Assembly (NCBI GenBank): GCA_002914805.1
Contig: JXTB01000156.1
Span: 106,825-170,824, forward strand
Origin: Parasponia andersonii
Taxonomy: Eukaryota; Streptophyta; Magnoliopsida; Rosales; Cannabaceae
Direction: 5' to 3'
Length of the DNA stretch: 64,000 nt
The notes under the pieces were generated by a model. The model had not been told where the DNA came from. It did not search any database and saw only the letters and a list, made by a program, of their open reading frames with translations. The stretch's first letter is position 1; each line of letters begins with the position of its first letter. Positions 12,101 through 21,904 of the stretch are shown piece after piece. A program made the position numbers and the translations under genes.

Positions 12101-13010
12101 GCAACTGTTCCAAGAATGCCATCCGTTCCTCTTACTCCAATAGCCAGTCCATGGCCATTTGCAGTATGGGGAATTGATATTATCGGAACACTTCCATTGG
12201 CACGAGGTGGGTTGAAGTATGCAGTGGTCGCAGTCGATTATTTCACTAAGTGACAGAAGCTGAAGCTTTGAGTACCATTTCTGCAAAAAAGATGATAAAT
12301 TTTGTTTACAAATCTATAATCTGCCATTATGGAATACCACATACCATAATTTCCAATAATGGGAAATAATTTGACTGTGACGAGTTCCGTAACTTCTGTA
12401 ATAACTTAGGCATCAAGAAGAATTTTTCCGCTGTTGTTCATCCACAAGCCAATGGACAGGTCAAAGCGATAAATAAAATACTTAAATACAATATAAAGAC
12501 AAAGTTGGAAGAGCATAAAGGAGCTTGGCCAGAGGTACTCCCTGAAGTGTTATGGGCTTATCGCACCACTCAACGAACAACTACCAGAGAGAGTCCATTC
12601 TCTTTAGTTTACGGATATGAAGCAATGATTCTAGTTAAAATTGGTGCGAGCTCTCTACGATGATCAACCTATGAGCAAGATCGCAACAAAACACTAATGA
12701 GGATTGAGCTCGATCTTTTAGAAGAAAGGCGCGAGCAGTCTCAGCTTCGAATCGCATCATATCAACAGCACACTGCTCGATATTATAACTCTAAAATCAG
12801 ATAAAGAGGGTTTGAAGTTGTGACCTTGTTCTTCGGCAAGTCCTACCTAATAATAAAGAGCATGGTGCTGGAGTATTTGGACCCTCTTGGGAAGGACCGC
12901 ATGTTATTGATGCCATTATTCGACCTGGGACATATAAGTTAGCTCGCACTGGTGGACAAAAGATCGAGCATGCCTGGAATGCAGAACAACTTCATCGATA
13001 TTATTAGTAA
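9195..13010 (+). pseudogene. pol of the Tat element (PR-RT-RNaseH-aRNaseH-INT), interrupted
   Basis: Domains in order: aspartic protease at about 9205-9480 with VLVDNGSAVDILYY; reverse transcriptase at about 10080-10700 with KKPNGKWRICIDF, the FSFMDAYSGYNQI-like palm segment and an intact YVDD box (10443-10454); a gypsy RNase H at about 10800-11100; a second, archaeal-type RNase H at about 11290-11680 with YVDGSSN, NNEAEYEAL, YSDSQLV and the closing RADALAKLA; integrase from about 11930 with an HHCC-type zinc finger (CNKCQQ) and a catalytic core. In the core the second catalytic Asp is changed to Asn (SNNG, codon 12355-12357). Stops occur near 10095, 10420, 10520 and 12369, and a frameshift near 10706. 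Pol would make and integrate the element's DNA copy; this one is inactive. Confidence 0.88.
9648..9725 (+). repeat. coding 12-bp repeat between protease and RT
   Basis: About six tandem copies of a unit like GAAGCGTCAGTC encode a Ser-Val-Glu-Ala/Thr type tetrapeptide repeat in the open frame. Copies differ at one to three bases. It lies in the spacer between protease and reverse transcriptase, where length is tolerated. It is probably a replication-slippage product. Confidence 0.75.
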
Positions 13011-13062
13011 ATTTTCATGTATATCTTCATGTTTTTGTCATTCATCAATAAAGATATACTTA

Positions 13063-13200
13063 TTCGTCATTCGTTGGTTGTCATTCGTTAATCGTCATTC
13101 GTAATCGTCATTCGTTGATCGTCATTCGTTAATCGTCATTCGTTGATCGTCATTCGTTAATCGTCATTCGTAATCTTCATTCGTTGGTCGTCATTTGTCA
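13063..13200 (+). repeat. minisatellite of TCGTCATTCGTTAA-type units
   Basis: About nine tandem copies of a 13-15 bp unit built on CGTCATTCGT, with spacers alternating between TAA, TGA, TGG and AA. It starts about 50 bp after the integrase-like sequence ends and marks the beginning of the non-pol 3' region of the element. Confidence 0.85.
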
Positions 13201-13832
13201 TCATCAATAAGGATGTCTCCTCATCGATCATTTGATTTGGTACTTTTTATAGTTTTATGGCAGTCTTCGAATACCATAAGACTCGGAGGGCAGTGGGATC
13301 AAAATATTATCTCCTACTTATTTCCTAAGAGACTATGCAAAACGTCGAAATATCTAAAATTTCTTAAAAATCTTAGGATTTTCTCCTCACTTCATGCCGT
13401 AGCATGTCGTATTACGCAATTTCCCTCTTCGAACAACAAAGTAACTAAGCAAAACATTCATTGTTCGATGTGATATATTGCTATATTTACATTTTGCCAT
13501 AGAACTTTTGAAAAATAGTATTGAGTTTGCATCACTCATACTTGTTGTTTTCTTAAGTGACCTAACCTATCCTAACACAACTATTTTAAGTGTGTTGGAT
13601 TCAAATCGCAATAGCGTACCGATCAATCACTTGGTGATTGACTACTTAGTTAAATTAATTATTTTCTATATTATGACTTAGTGTGTTGACTGTTTTGCAG
13701 GAATAAATGTCTAATAAGGAAAGCATTCATTCATTGATAAAAGCTCGCACCTATATGCAAGTAAAGAAATACAAATAAGAGGGGACCAAGTCCGTATTGT
13801 TCTGAAGTAAAAAATAAAAAATAATAATATTA

Positions 13833-16545
13833 TTATTGTGCAGACGTGCTCATCCCACCGTCTCTAGTCTTGGTAGCCTCTTCTTCCCTCCAACTATGGA
13901 CAAGCTCGACCACGTCTTTGCCGAGGATGGAAAAGTCAAAGTCCGGATGCTCGCAGAAGATGTTGTATATGATGGTCGACGAGGCGATGTTACTGGCTTT
14001 GTCTTCGAGCTCCTTAACTTCAGTAGCCTTGAACTCTTCAACAGCCTTATGAACCGCCTCTGTTGTTGCCTCCTTCATATGATCCGAATGCTCGGAGATA
14101 GTCTTTTCAAGATCTTTATTTTTTTCCTCGAACTTCTCATTTTCGAACCTCTCTTTGGCCAGACCTTCGAGCAGTTGCTGCCTCTCTAAATCGAAAGCTT
14201 TTTTCTCCTCTTCGCGAGCTTTCTTCGAGTTCTCGAATGCTTGAGTTATCTCGTCGACTTTTTCGGACTTTTCCAAACACTCGAGGACTGGGTCATGCAT
14301 TAGGACAATAGCTGCAGCAGTCTGAAAATATAACACATCAATACAATGCATTAAAAAAAAAGTACTTACATTTGTCAACATCCTCATTGCAGAACCGAAG
14401 GTAACCTTGGCAGATCGTCGCTTCTTCCTCTCCCAGCCCTCTTCGGAAGTGAAGTGATCAATAAAAGCTGCGCTCATACTAGCCTTTTTCAGTAATTGAT
14501 TAAGGAGTACGAAGAGCTCGTCGCCCTTATCAACCTGGTTTGGTTCTGTAAAGGTGGCAGTCTCCTTGGATGGTTCGAGATGGCTCATAGTTTAAGGCTG
14601 TGGAGGAGGCGAACTTGTCGGAATATCCTCGAAGGTGACTTTTCATTTTTTGGAAGTGTCGACCTTCTCTTTCCCTTTCAATGACGATGGAGGTGTGCTC
14701 TCTGGCATCTTGGACTTTACCATGGACCCCAGAGTGGAAGGTGGTGCTCGCAGTCTGCTACCAATAACCATCTCTGTATAGATGTGTCAGCAAGCGAGGT
14801 GACATAATACGATGATGATGAAAATATGTATATATATATATAATTACCTTCTTGTTGTTGAGAAGCTGGTGGTGATGCTGTTTCTGGCGATGATGGTTCC
14901 AAAGTTGTGGGGATGGCAGGTGCTTTTCGTTTCTTAGGTTTAGAAAACGAGGCACTCTTTTCCATCTGCTTTCTCGGCTTCTTTTTCTTCGAGCTCGGGG
15001 GTCTGGTCGAACGGACGGCGGGATCAGGGAACGTGGCTCCCTTTGGAAGCAAACTGTAAGTGATCAAGTTCTTGGAAGTCCCAAGCTTTTTCCAATCGAA
15101 TTCCTCAATTGGAAGGTCGTTGATTCTGTACACCCTTGCGAGCTGATCTCTAAAAAGTCCGGGTCATTCCCTGTTGTCTGCGATGACATACGAGTGCAAT
15201 TAGAATAAATATAATTATACAGAAAAGGCGATAAATTGAAAAGCTACCCACCAGGATTCTGAAAGAAGCCGTTATCTGTATAGTCAAAGTGGAAAAATGG
15301 ATTTTTCTATTTTCCCATGTTATTGCGAACCCCGTAGATAATTTTTATTGCCTATTTCGACCACTTGCTCGCATAAAAGAAGCCGAAATCTGACGGGTTT
15401 GATTTCACTTGGTAAAACTAAGCGAACTCTTCATGTGTGGGGGTTTCTAAGCCTAATTTATGGTATAGTATATACAGACCTACCATGTATCTATAAGTGT
15501 TTAGAGTTAGTTAAAAAGAAACGACTCTGTAATAGTCGACGATGGATTTTATATAAGGATGAAGTGGAAGGTTGACCCCACATTTGAGAACTACTTCGGA
15601 GAATGAAACAATTTCGCGAGGTGGTGTATGTGGTCAATTGAACTCCATAGGAAGACGAATGGGGATGGCGATCTTATAGTTGCGCAAGATTTTGCTGAGG
15701 CTGTTCGTGGTGCAGCTCGTCCTTATGTTAGTACATGACCAGTCTCCCTCTATATATTGGTAACCCGTTGCGAATGCAGGGGCATCTCTGATAAACCTGG
15801 GCCATTGGTCTTGAGGTAGGTCGCCTATGCGAGGACTACTTTGCCTGACCCTGGTTATCTCAACTTCGGGTTCTAGCTCAAGATAATCTTCGAGGTTTAT
15901 AGAGCTAACACTGATATTAGAAGATTCTCTTGAGAATGCATTCCCTTCCCTAAAATCTTCACTACTAGACATCTGAAAAGAAATATAGATAGATTTAGTC
16001 CTATACGAGCATCAGGGATCTTAGCTATATGCGAGCAGTTTTGGGGTCATCTTAGGATTGTATCAACAAGCTACTCATCGAATTTTTTCTAATCGATCTA
16101 CGGATTCATAAAAATTGTTCGAGCAGTTCGTTAAAAAAGAAAATAAAAACTCTTTCACGAGTTCATCTCTGTCAGTCATCTAAAAGAAGAATCTATAGAC
16201 CAACAAAGGGAATCTAAAAATTTCCATTTTACAGTACATCCGAATACGGGATGGGTTTATATTCAGAATATTTAGCCTCTAGTATTTAGGTTCTACGATT
16301 TGTTCCTATTTTCTATTCTAGGATCTGTAAATAAGAAGTTCTGGAAAAATCAAAGAACAAGAGAGAGGATATATACTAACCTTTCTTCGAAGACGGAAGG
16401 ACCAAGATGATGTTCGAAGGATTGTGATGATAACTTTGTCGGAGAAGATGATAAAGTTGTGCGAGCTGGGAAACAGAACAACGCCGGAAGGATTTCTCTA
16501 TGAATACTTCGGGTTTAGAGAGAAATAGCAGGCGATAGGTTTTTT
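13833..16545 (-). pseudogene. antisense spliced gene of the Tat element, interrupted
   Basis: A complete plant-style gene can be read on the minus strand. A non-coding exon ends at 16381, and an intron (15973-16380) runs from GTTAGT to TTTTCAG directly before ATG at 15972. Coding exons are 15972-15252, 15177-14848, 14773-14370 and 14321-13833, a total of 1944 nt (647 residues). Phases match at every junction (721, 330, 404 and 489 nt). Exon 2 holds a stretch with LPLHPYIKSIVDYY and LGLETPTHEEFA that I recognise as like the 'putative gypsy type transposon' domain (Pfam Transposase_28, PF04195). Exon 3 is Ser/Pro/Lys-rich. The last exon is Glu/Lys-rich and probably coiled coil. Eight in-frame stops (five in exon 2, one in exon 3, two in exon 4) and no frameshift were found. 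Antisense ORFs in this position are known in Tat elements; their function is unknown. The 48-bp last intron (14322-14369) is in frame and could be retained. Confidence 0.78.
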
Positions 16546-16570
16546 TGAAGAGGAGGCGGATCAGTTTTCG

Positions 16571-16581
16571 ATATATATATA
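16571..16581 (-). promoter_or_regulatory. TATA box of the antisense gene
   Basis: On the minus strand TATATATATAT lies about 190 bp upstream of the first splice donor (16380). This is a natural position for a promoter serving the antisense gene independently of the LTRs. A CT-rich leader follows. Assignment rests on position and composition only. Confidence 0.55.
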
Positions 16582-16950
16582 CCTCGAGCGTCGTGAAATC
16601 ACAACCGTAGATCAAGGTATTTAATTTTCAGATCCAAAGGCCGAAGTTCACGCGGGATTTGATTTTTCTGAAATTAAATTAGTATCTTTTCAAAATTTGA
16701 AACGATTCGATTTAAGATGACATCTGGCATCATCGCTATCATTAAGTCTCCCTGAGTTTTGCTATTCTTCTTAAAAAAAGCAACACGTGGTTTCATCTGT
16801 CAGAAAAATATGCACGTGATCTTGAAATGGTGAGATTTGAGATCTGGCGACTCTTCGACTCTTCAAGGATCTGAAGTCTAGGTCATGACGTTGCATTTTT
16901 TAAGCTCACACTTACATTAGAAGGAAGCTCCATTTTGTCCAAAAGAACTA

Positions 16951-16968
16951 ATGGAGCTGGGGGCCAAT
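16951..16968 (+). other. polypurine tract of the Tat element
   Basis: ATGGAGCTGGGGGCCAAT directly precedes the TGTTG start of the 3' LTR. A purine-rich run here primes plus-strand DNA synthesis in LTR elements. The GCCAAT tail interrupts the purines but sits where this lineage usually has its tract. Confidence 0.65.
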
Positions 16969-17618
16969 TGTTGTGCGGTCTAAAATCCTGTATGTTGGTC
17001 AATACCATGAAGGGAAATGTTAACCAAGTGTGTGTCAGGTCGCATGAGTAAGCTAGTGCGACCTCTTCCGAAAGAGTTCCGTGCGACCTCCACCACATAA
17101 GTTAGTGCGACCTTTTCCGAAAGAGTTAAGTGCGACCAGAATGAAAAGGAAACTAGACTAAGATTCGTCAAACGGGTAACCTACAAAGAAAGGAAAACAA
17201 AAGTTTCTCTTTAAAGATCGACCAGTCATCTCATTTAAGTGATTACTCAGTTATATTGTTACTCAAATTGTATTGCCTGATTATACAGTTACCCATTCTC
17301 ACAATTGAGAAACATTGAGTTATCCTCACCTATATAAAGGGAGTTCAATGTTTCGATGGGGGAGGATTCTTCTGGGGGAATTTTTGGAAAAACTTTTTAA
17401 ACTCTTGCTTCTTCTTTTCGGACAACAAGTTGTAATTTTGAGTTCTTGTAATTCTCCAGAAAATAGTGAAAAACAGTGAACGTAGACTCATCTTTTTTGG
17501 GGCTGAACCACTATAAAATTCTCGTCTCTTTGTTTGCTTTAGTTAATTAACCATTTTCACATACAAGTCACATTTTGCAATTTTCGTAAATTTATTATTG
17601 ACAAAACCTCCGTCAACA
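16969..17618 (+). repeat. 3' LTR of the Tat element
   Basis: This 650-bp LTR begins TGTTGTGCGG and ends CCGTCAACA. It has TATATAAA at 17331-17338 and a single copy of the segment that forms the 90-bp array in the 5' LTR. It is the intact reference showing what the 5' LTR has gained (hAT fragment, array) and lost (48 bp at the N). Confidence 0.93.
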
Positions 17619-17623
17619 GAAAA

Positions 17624-18741
17624 CATGACTAAACCATGTTTATAGTGAAAGAGTATGAACATTGTTTGTGATTCAACGGCAAGCGTTCTAGGAAAAAGAA
17701 AGAAACATTAAATTACAATCACATAGTTGCTTTGGGGTAAATTCATTTTTTTTTCTGTACAAATGAATGTACTAATAACATTAAGCTATAATTGTTCGAG
17801 TATTTTATGGGTGCTCGATCATCGCCAAATAACGTCCACAATTAATGTATTTGGAACTCGATCCGAAAGGACAAGACAACCAAACCAAATCAACTAATTA
17901 AATATACTAAACATATAATAACTTTGGCTGGTTTGAGCTTATAGGCGCTTAATACTTTCGGGCTCCTGGAGCTTGTTCGCTAATTCGTAATGAAAGGAAT
18001 CCTAAAAAATAGTTTCAATGGGAGAAATAAAAATTGACCAGTCATCGATGTCTTCCCAATTTTATTAATTATGTGAAAGATTTCTCCAAATTTTTATCAA
18101 GATATATAAGCACTGACGGAAGTTTCGTCAAGGATATATATGCGATTTAAAATTAGATAATCAACGTATAATAATAGTGATTAAATAATAAAGATACAAA
18201 GATTGTACTTAGTTCACAATAAATTTTCTAACATATTAAAGAGATTACGAGCTAATTTCTAGTTAATATTTTCTATACTATGTTCAATAATGCGAAGAAC
18301 AACGTCCTTTATATAAATAAGAAGAGCTTAGATTTCCCAATTGTGAATACGAATTTTAATAATTAAATACAATATAATCTCAAGATTGGATAATTATATA
18401 ATAACAATAATGGATAACTACCAGAAAACAAGTAGAATCTAGTAATTAATAACTCAAATTTTGGTGACCAAAAGCCTTGAGGCAACTTTCTTGAACTGAT
18501 GAGTCGCCTGGTTGCTTTATCAATCAGTTTAGAAGTTTTCCTTGTCTGTCATTGTTGGTCGCATTTCATATTTCAACTCATCTACTACTGCGGTTATATA
18601 CGAGGTAGAAATTCTCTGTATGATTGCCTAATCACTTCGTATGAGCGGATGAGACCACATTTATACATAGTTAGACCCTAAAATTTATATTTGTTAGTTA
18701 TTATTATTTAAAATTAGCAGTAAATTAATAACTCTAAGAAA
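17624..18741. other. intergenic DNA, nothing recognised
   Basis: AT-rich sequence follows the right target duplication of the Tat element. No open frame shows family resemblance, and I see no repeat structure or RNA gene. Confidence 0.5.
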
Positions 18742-18744
18742 TTA

Positions 18745-19186
18745 GGCCGGTTTGGTTAGAGATAATGGAAATAAATGGAATGAAAATAATTCTAAAATGA
18801 CCTAATTTCATTGTTCGGCTAGAAAGTCTAAATAAGAAAAATTTTTCTATTAGAAAGAAATATGGTCGAATTCTGTTCTATTCTACTTAAGATTGGCTGG
18901 AATAAGATAGAATAGAATACCATTTAATTAAACTATTTAATAATCATTTAATTAATAAAATAATTGAATGCTAAAATATAATTTAAAATACTTAAAATAT
19001 TCATTTTAAGTTTGAGGGTATTTTTGTCATTATACAACTAATTTCATTCATTTTTACAGTTAACCAAATATAAGAATATTTATTCAGTTACTGATTCTAC
19101 CACTTCAACCAAACAACATAATTACATTATCATTCTTTTTCCATCATATTCTGATTACTATTACCATTCTACTACAACCAAACGAG
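18745..19186. mobile_element. PIF/Harbinger-like MITE
   Basis: The 442-bp segment begins GGCCGGTTTGGTTAGAG and ends with the reverse complement of CTCGTTTGGTTGTAG, giving imperfect terminal inverted repeats. It is flanked by TTA at 18742-18744 and 19187-19189. A 3-bp TTA/TAA target duplication and GG(C)..GTTTGGTT ends are the signature of Tourist/Harbinger MITEs. It has no coding capacity, so it would move only with a transposase supplied elsewhere. Confidence 0.75.
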
Positions 19187-19189
19187 TTA

Positions 19190-20333
19190 GAGTTATTATG
19201 TGTGTAAAGGCTTTTATTTTTGCTACGGTCTTGTTAAAATAATCAATTTTGATTGTTTTTATTTTATTTGTTGTATTTTAATTATAAGTTATTTTAGTTT
19301 ATTTTATCTTAATTTTGTGTAGGTCAAATAGGAGAAAATGTGGCAATTTATAACAAGAATAGATATACTAGCAACTAATTTTATTTTTTATAACTAATAA
19401 CTAGATCTCAAAAAAACCAATTTAATTAACAGAAATAAAATATGAGAGGTTATTGGGAACTAGAGAAAACATGCTACTTAAAACGACATAGGTTATTGGA
19501 AACTAAAGAAAAAAATGTTATTTAAAACTAATTTGATTTGTTATTTTCGGTAACTAAATTGATTTCTCGATTTTTAGAAATCAAAATATTTAGGCAAATA
19601 CCAACGAATATTGTATAAAAAAAATTAAGAATATCATACTTTTAGTATTTTTTTCAAAAACTCACATTTAAGTGTCCAAATCCCAATTAATTATGTCAAG
19701 TAACCTTACTACTTAACTTAGGTAACTCGGCCAGCCAGTCACCTCAAGTACTTTTGACAAATTTAGGAATACATTTTGACAAATTTAGGATTTGCAGAGA
19801 TAATCTGGATGGTAACCTTAAGTACCCGTATTTATTTAAATAAACTTCTATATTTGATATTTTTCTCAACAAATCCGAAAGTTTTCGGAAAAAAAAAAAA
19901 AAGAAAAAAAAATATCATACGGAAAATTTTCAATTTTTTGTTGAAATTTTAACACAATCAAATTTCCTCAATAAAAATTTTCTCTTTTACAAGTTACCAG
20001 AACTCATAAAGGGTCACATAAGGAGATCTATTTTCCATTCGATTCTAGTAAAGCTTTCTTCATTTAGCTTTCTTTTCCTAAGCATAACTAACCAAATATA
20101 CGTGCACAACATTCCAAGACATACTCCAAAGTCAGGCTGGAAATTATTACGTTCCTCGCTATGAAAAGCAAAGAATAAAAATGCATTTGTGATTGTTGTA
20201 TCTCTGTATGTTTCTCTATGTCATAGATGTATTTAACCTCAGTAGTTAAGGGAGCAGATTTATCGTCGGGCAATTATTTGACACATCGAATTTACAAGGT
20301 TCCAAATCTAGTAAAGAAAATAAGAGATGAATG
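19190..20333. other. 3' flank of the UPF0426 gene, nothing else recognised
   Basis: AT-rich DNA downstream of the minus-strand UPF0426-type gene; the right part must contain its 3' UTR. A poly(A)/AAAAG run lies near 19890-19910. No other gene, repeat family or RNA is visible to me. Confidence 0.45.
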
Positions 20334-21904
20334 TCATTCAATCTCTATTTGTTGTGCCGCTTCTTCTTCCTCTGGTTTCAAGCCCTCTGCTTCAATTTCT
20401 TCTTCAGTAATTCCAGAGGCTTCCACAGTCCTAGAAACCCATTCCTTGAGCGGATCATCATTCAAATCAAGCCGTAACAGGCCAGCAAACACCCCTCCCA
20501 TGAAGGCAACCGGCTCCTACAGTCTTAAATGTCCATAAGGAATGTACAGCAACAAGTTCTAACTTTTTGTTCTCATAAAGCTTTTTGCATTCTATTCAAA
20601 CGTTTACTAGTAGTATGGACTTACACACAAGCATACAAATATATGTATTTACACGTGCATGCATACTCACATACAAATCTATCCACATATACAATATGAA
20701 ATGAGATGGAGCAGAGCTTTTTGGCAGAGCCTGAATTACTTAGTAACTTAAACGGAACCCTATGATTCTACCCCAGCGGAATCCTATTAAAGGAAAAAGA
20801 GAAATAGAAAGGGGTAGCAGAACTAAAAATTGGTGTTGTAAGCCCGCAATTCTGATTCCAAACATATCAATACGAACTTCATTACAGACAAAGCTATGAG
20901 CATGTGCAGAGTGAAGAATCAAACAGATTCATCAAACTGAAACTTGCACTAGATTAAAATTGTACAAGTGCAAATTTTTAGAAGGAAATTGTGATTTCTA
21001 TACTCTATTACCAATGATGCAGTTCGTTTTCTATACATACGAATTGCATCATTTATTTTGTTTATCTTTCTTCCGATTCGATTGAATAGAGTATAGAAAG
21101 CACAATTCATACTGTAATCCCTCTACTTCGTTTTCCTTTTCCCTACTATTTTACAGGTTCCAAACAAAGCCTTAAAGTAACCAGAAAGCATTTTTCAATC
21201 AAAGACATCCCACACATTAACCAACTTTGTTCAATAACGAGAAAAACCTAAACTTTTGGAATGACGAGATCAGAATGATGGTGCTACACATTCACCAAAA
21301 ATTAACCAAACATGATATACCTTTCCTTTCTATCCTGAACTTAGCAAATATGTCCAGCATAATTTAAGATAATTCTCTATGTATCCGACGAGAAGCACTA
21401 CCACCCACACAAAATTCTCTTTATAACTTTCCCAATTTCTAATTAAAAATAAAAATCCCAACTTCAGTAAATAACACGAAAATCTCAACATAAAACAGTA
21501 ACCATAGAAGACTGGAAGGACAAAATCCAACAATATTTATTACACAAGTAAAAGCTAACACCCAAAATCACATGCTATTTCCAAGGAGGGAATATCCAAA
21601 TCATCTAAAATAAAGTCGAAAAACACTAAATTAAAATTATTAAAAAGAAAGGGGTGCTTTGGAAAAATACCTTAAGTGCTTCTTTGAGAATAGGTTCGTC
21701 GGTGGGATTGAAGAAAAACGCTTTCACCCGATTCCTGGTCCTACTGAGTAGGCTACTTCTCAACTGCTTTGGAAATGAAATAGGGTTGGCAATGAGCATC
21801 ATACTCATTGCCGGTTTGGACTGTCGAAGAAGAGGAAGACATGGATTACGATAGCAAACCAACGGAGGAGACGAGAGAGAACTGACAAGGAGAAGAAGAG
21901 CCAT
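20334..21904 (-). CDS. UPF0426-like protein, probably plastid-targeted
   Basis: Two exons, 21904-21671 and 20516-20334 (234 + 183 nt), joined in phase 0, give 138 residues. The donor is AAG|GTATTT and the acceptor TGTAG|GAG. The first about 55 residues are Ser/Leu/Arg-rich with few acidic residues, like a chloroplast transit peptide. The conserved core spans the splice site: FFNPTDEPILKEALK, then EPVAFMGGVFAGLLRLDLN and DPLKEWVSRTVEASG, ending in a Glu-rich tail. I recognise this as the small plant/cyanobacterial UPF0426 family (Arabidopsis At1g28150 type), from memory of the motif. No biochemical function is established. Length and both exons look intact. Alternatives: none likely, given the distinctive core. 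Confidence 0.85.
20987..21107. repeat. nested inverted repeat (fold-back) in the UPF0426 intron
   Basis: The outer arms 20987-21009 and 21085-21107 are 23-nt inverted repeats with one mismatch. The inner arms 21013-21026 and 21040-21053 are 14-nt inverted repeats with one mismatch around a 13-nt loop. A 31-nt segment between the inner and outer arms on one side would bulge. It could be a small MITE or a hairpin RNA; I do not match it to a known miRNA. Confidence 0.7.

Larger units (their letters stand above)
827..17618 (+). mobile_element. Ty3/gypsy LTR retrotransposon, Tat lineage, degraded
   Basis: Two LTRs begin TGTTG and end CAACA (827-6906 and 16969-17618). They are flanked by a 5-bp direct duplication GAAAA at 822-826 and 17619-17623, so this is one insertion with both ends preserved. 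A primer-binding site follows the 5' LTR and a purine-rich tract precedes the 3' LTR. The internal region reads gag, protease, RT, RNase H, a second RNase H, integrase, then about 4 kb of non-pol sequence with an antisense gene. A second RNase H between RT-RNase H and integrase, plus a long 3' region with an extra antisense ORF, is known for Tat elements (Retand, RIRE2 and Ogre relatives). The coding parts carry many stops and a few frameshifts, so it is not autonomous. The two LTRs differ by several percent where they align, so the insertion is not recent. I am sure of the class and fairly sure of the lineage. Confidence 0.93.

Noticed and set aside
13836..14189. Plus-strand open frames opposite the antisense coiled-coil exon
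   Set aside because: They are shadows of the minus-strand reading frame, which has the coherent splice structure.
20987..21107. Known microRNA precursor
   Set aside because: The arms do not match a conserved plant miRNA that I can recall, and the bulge is large, so I list it only as an inverted repeat.
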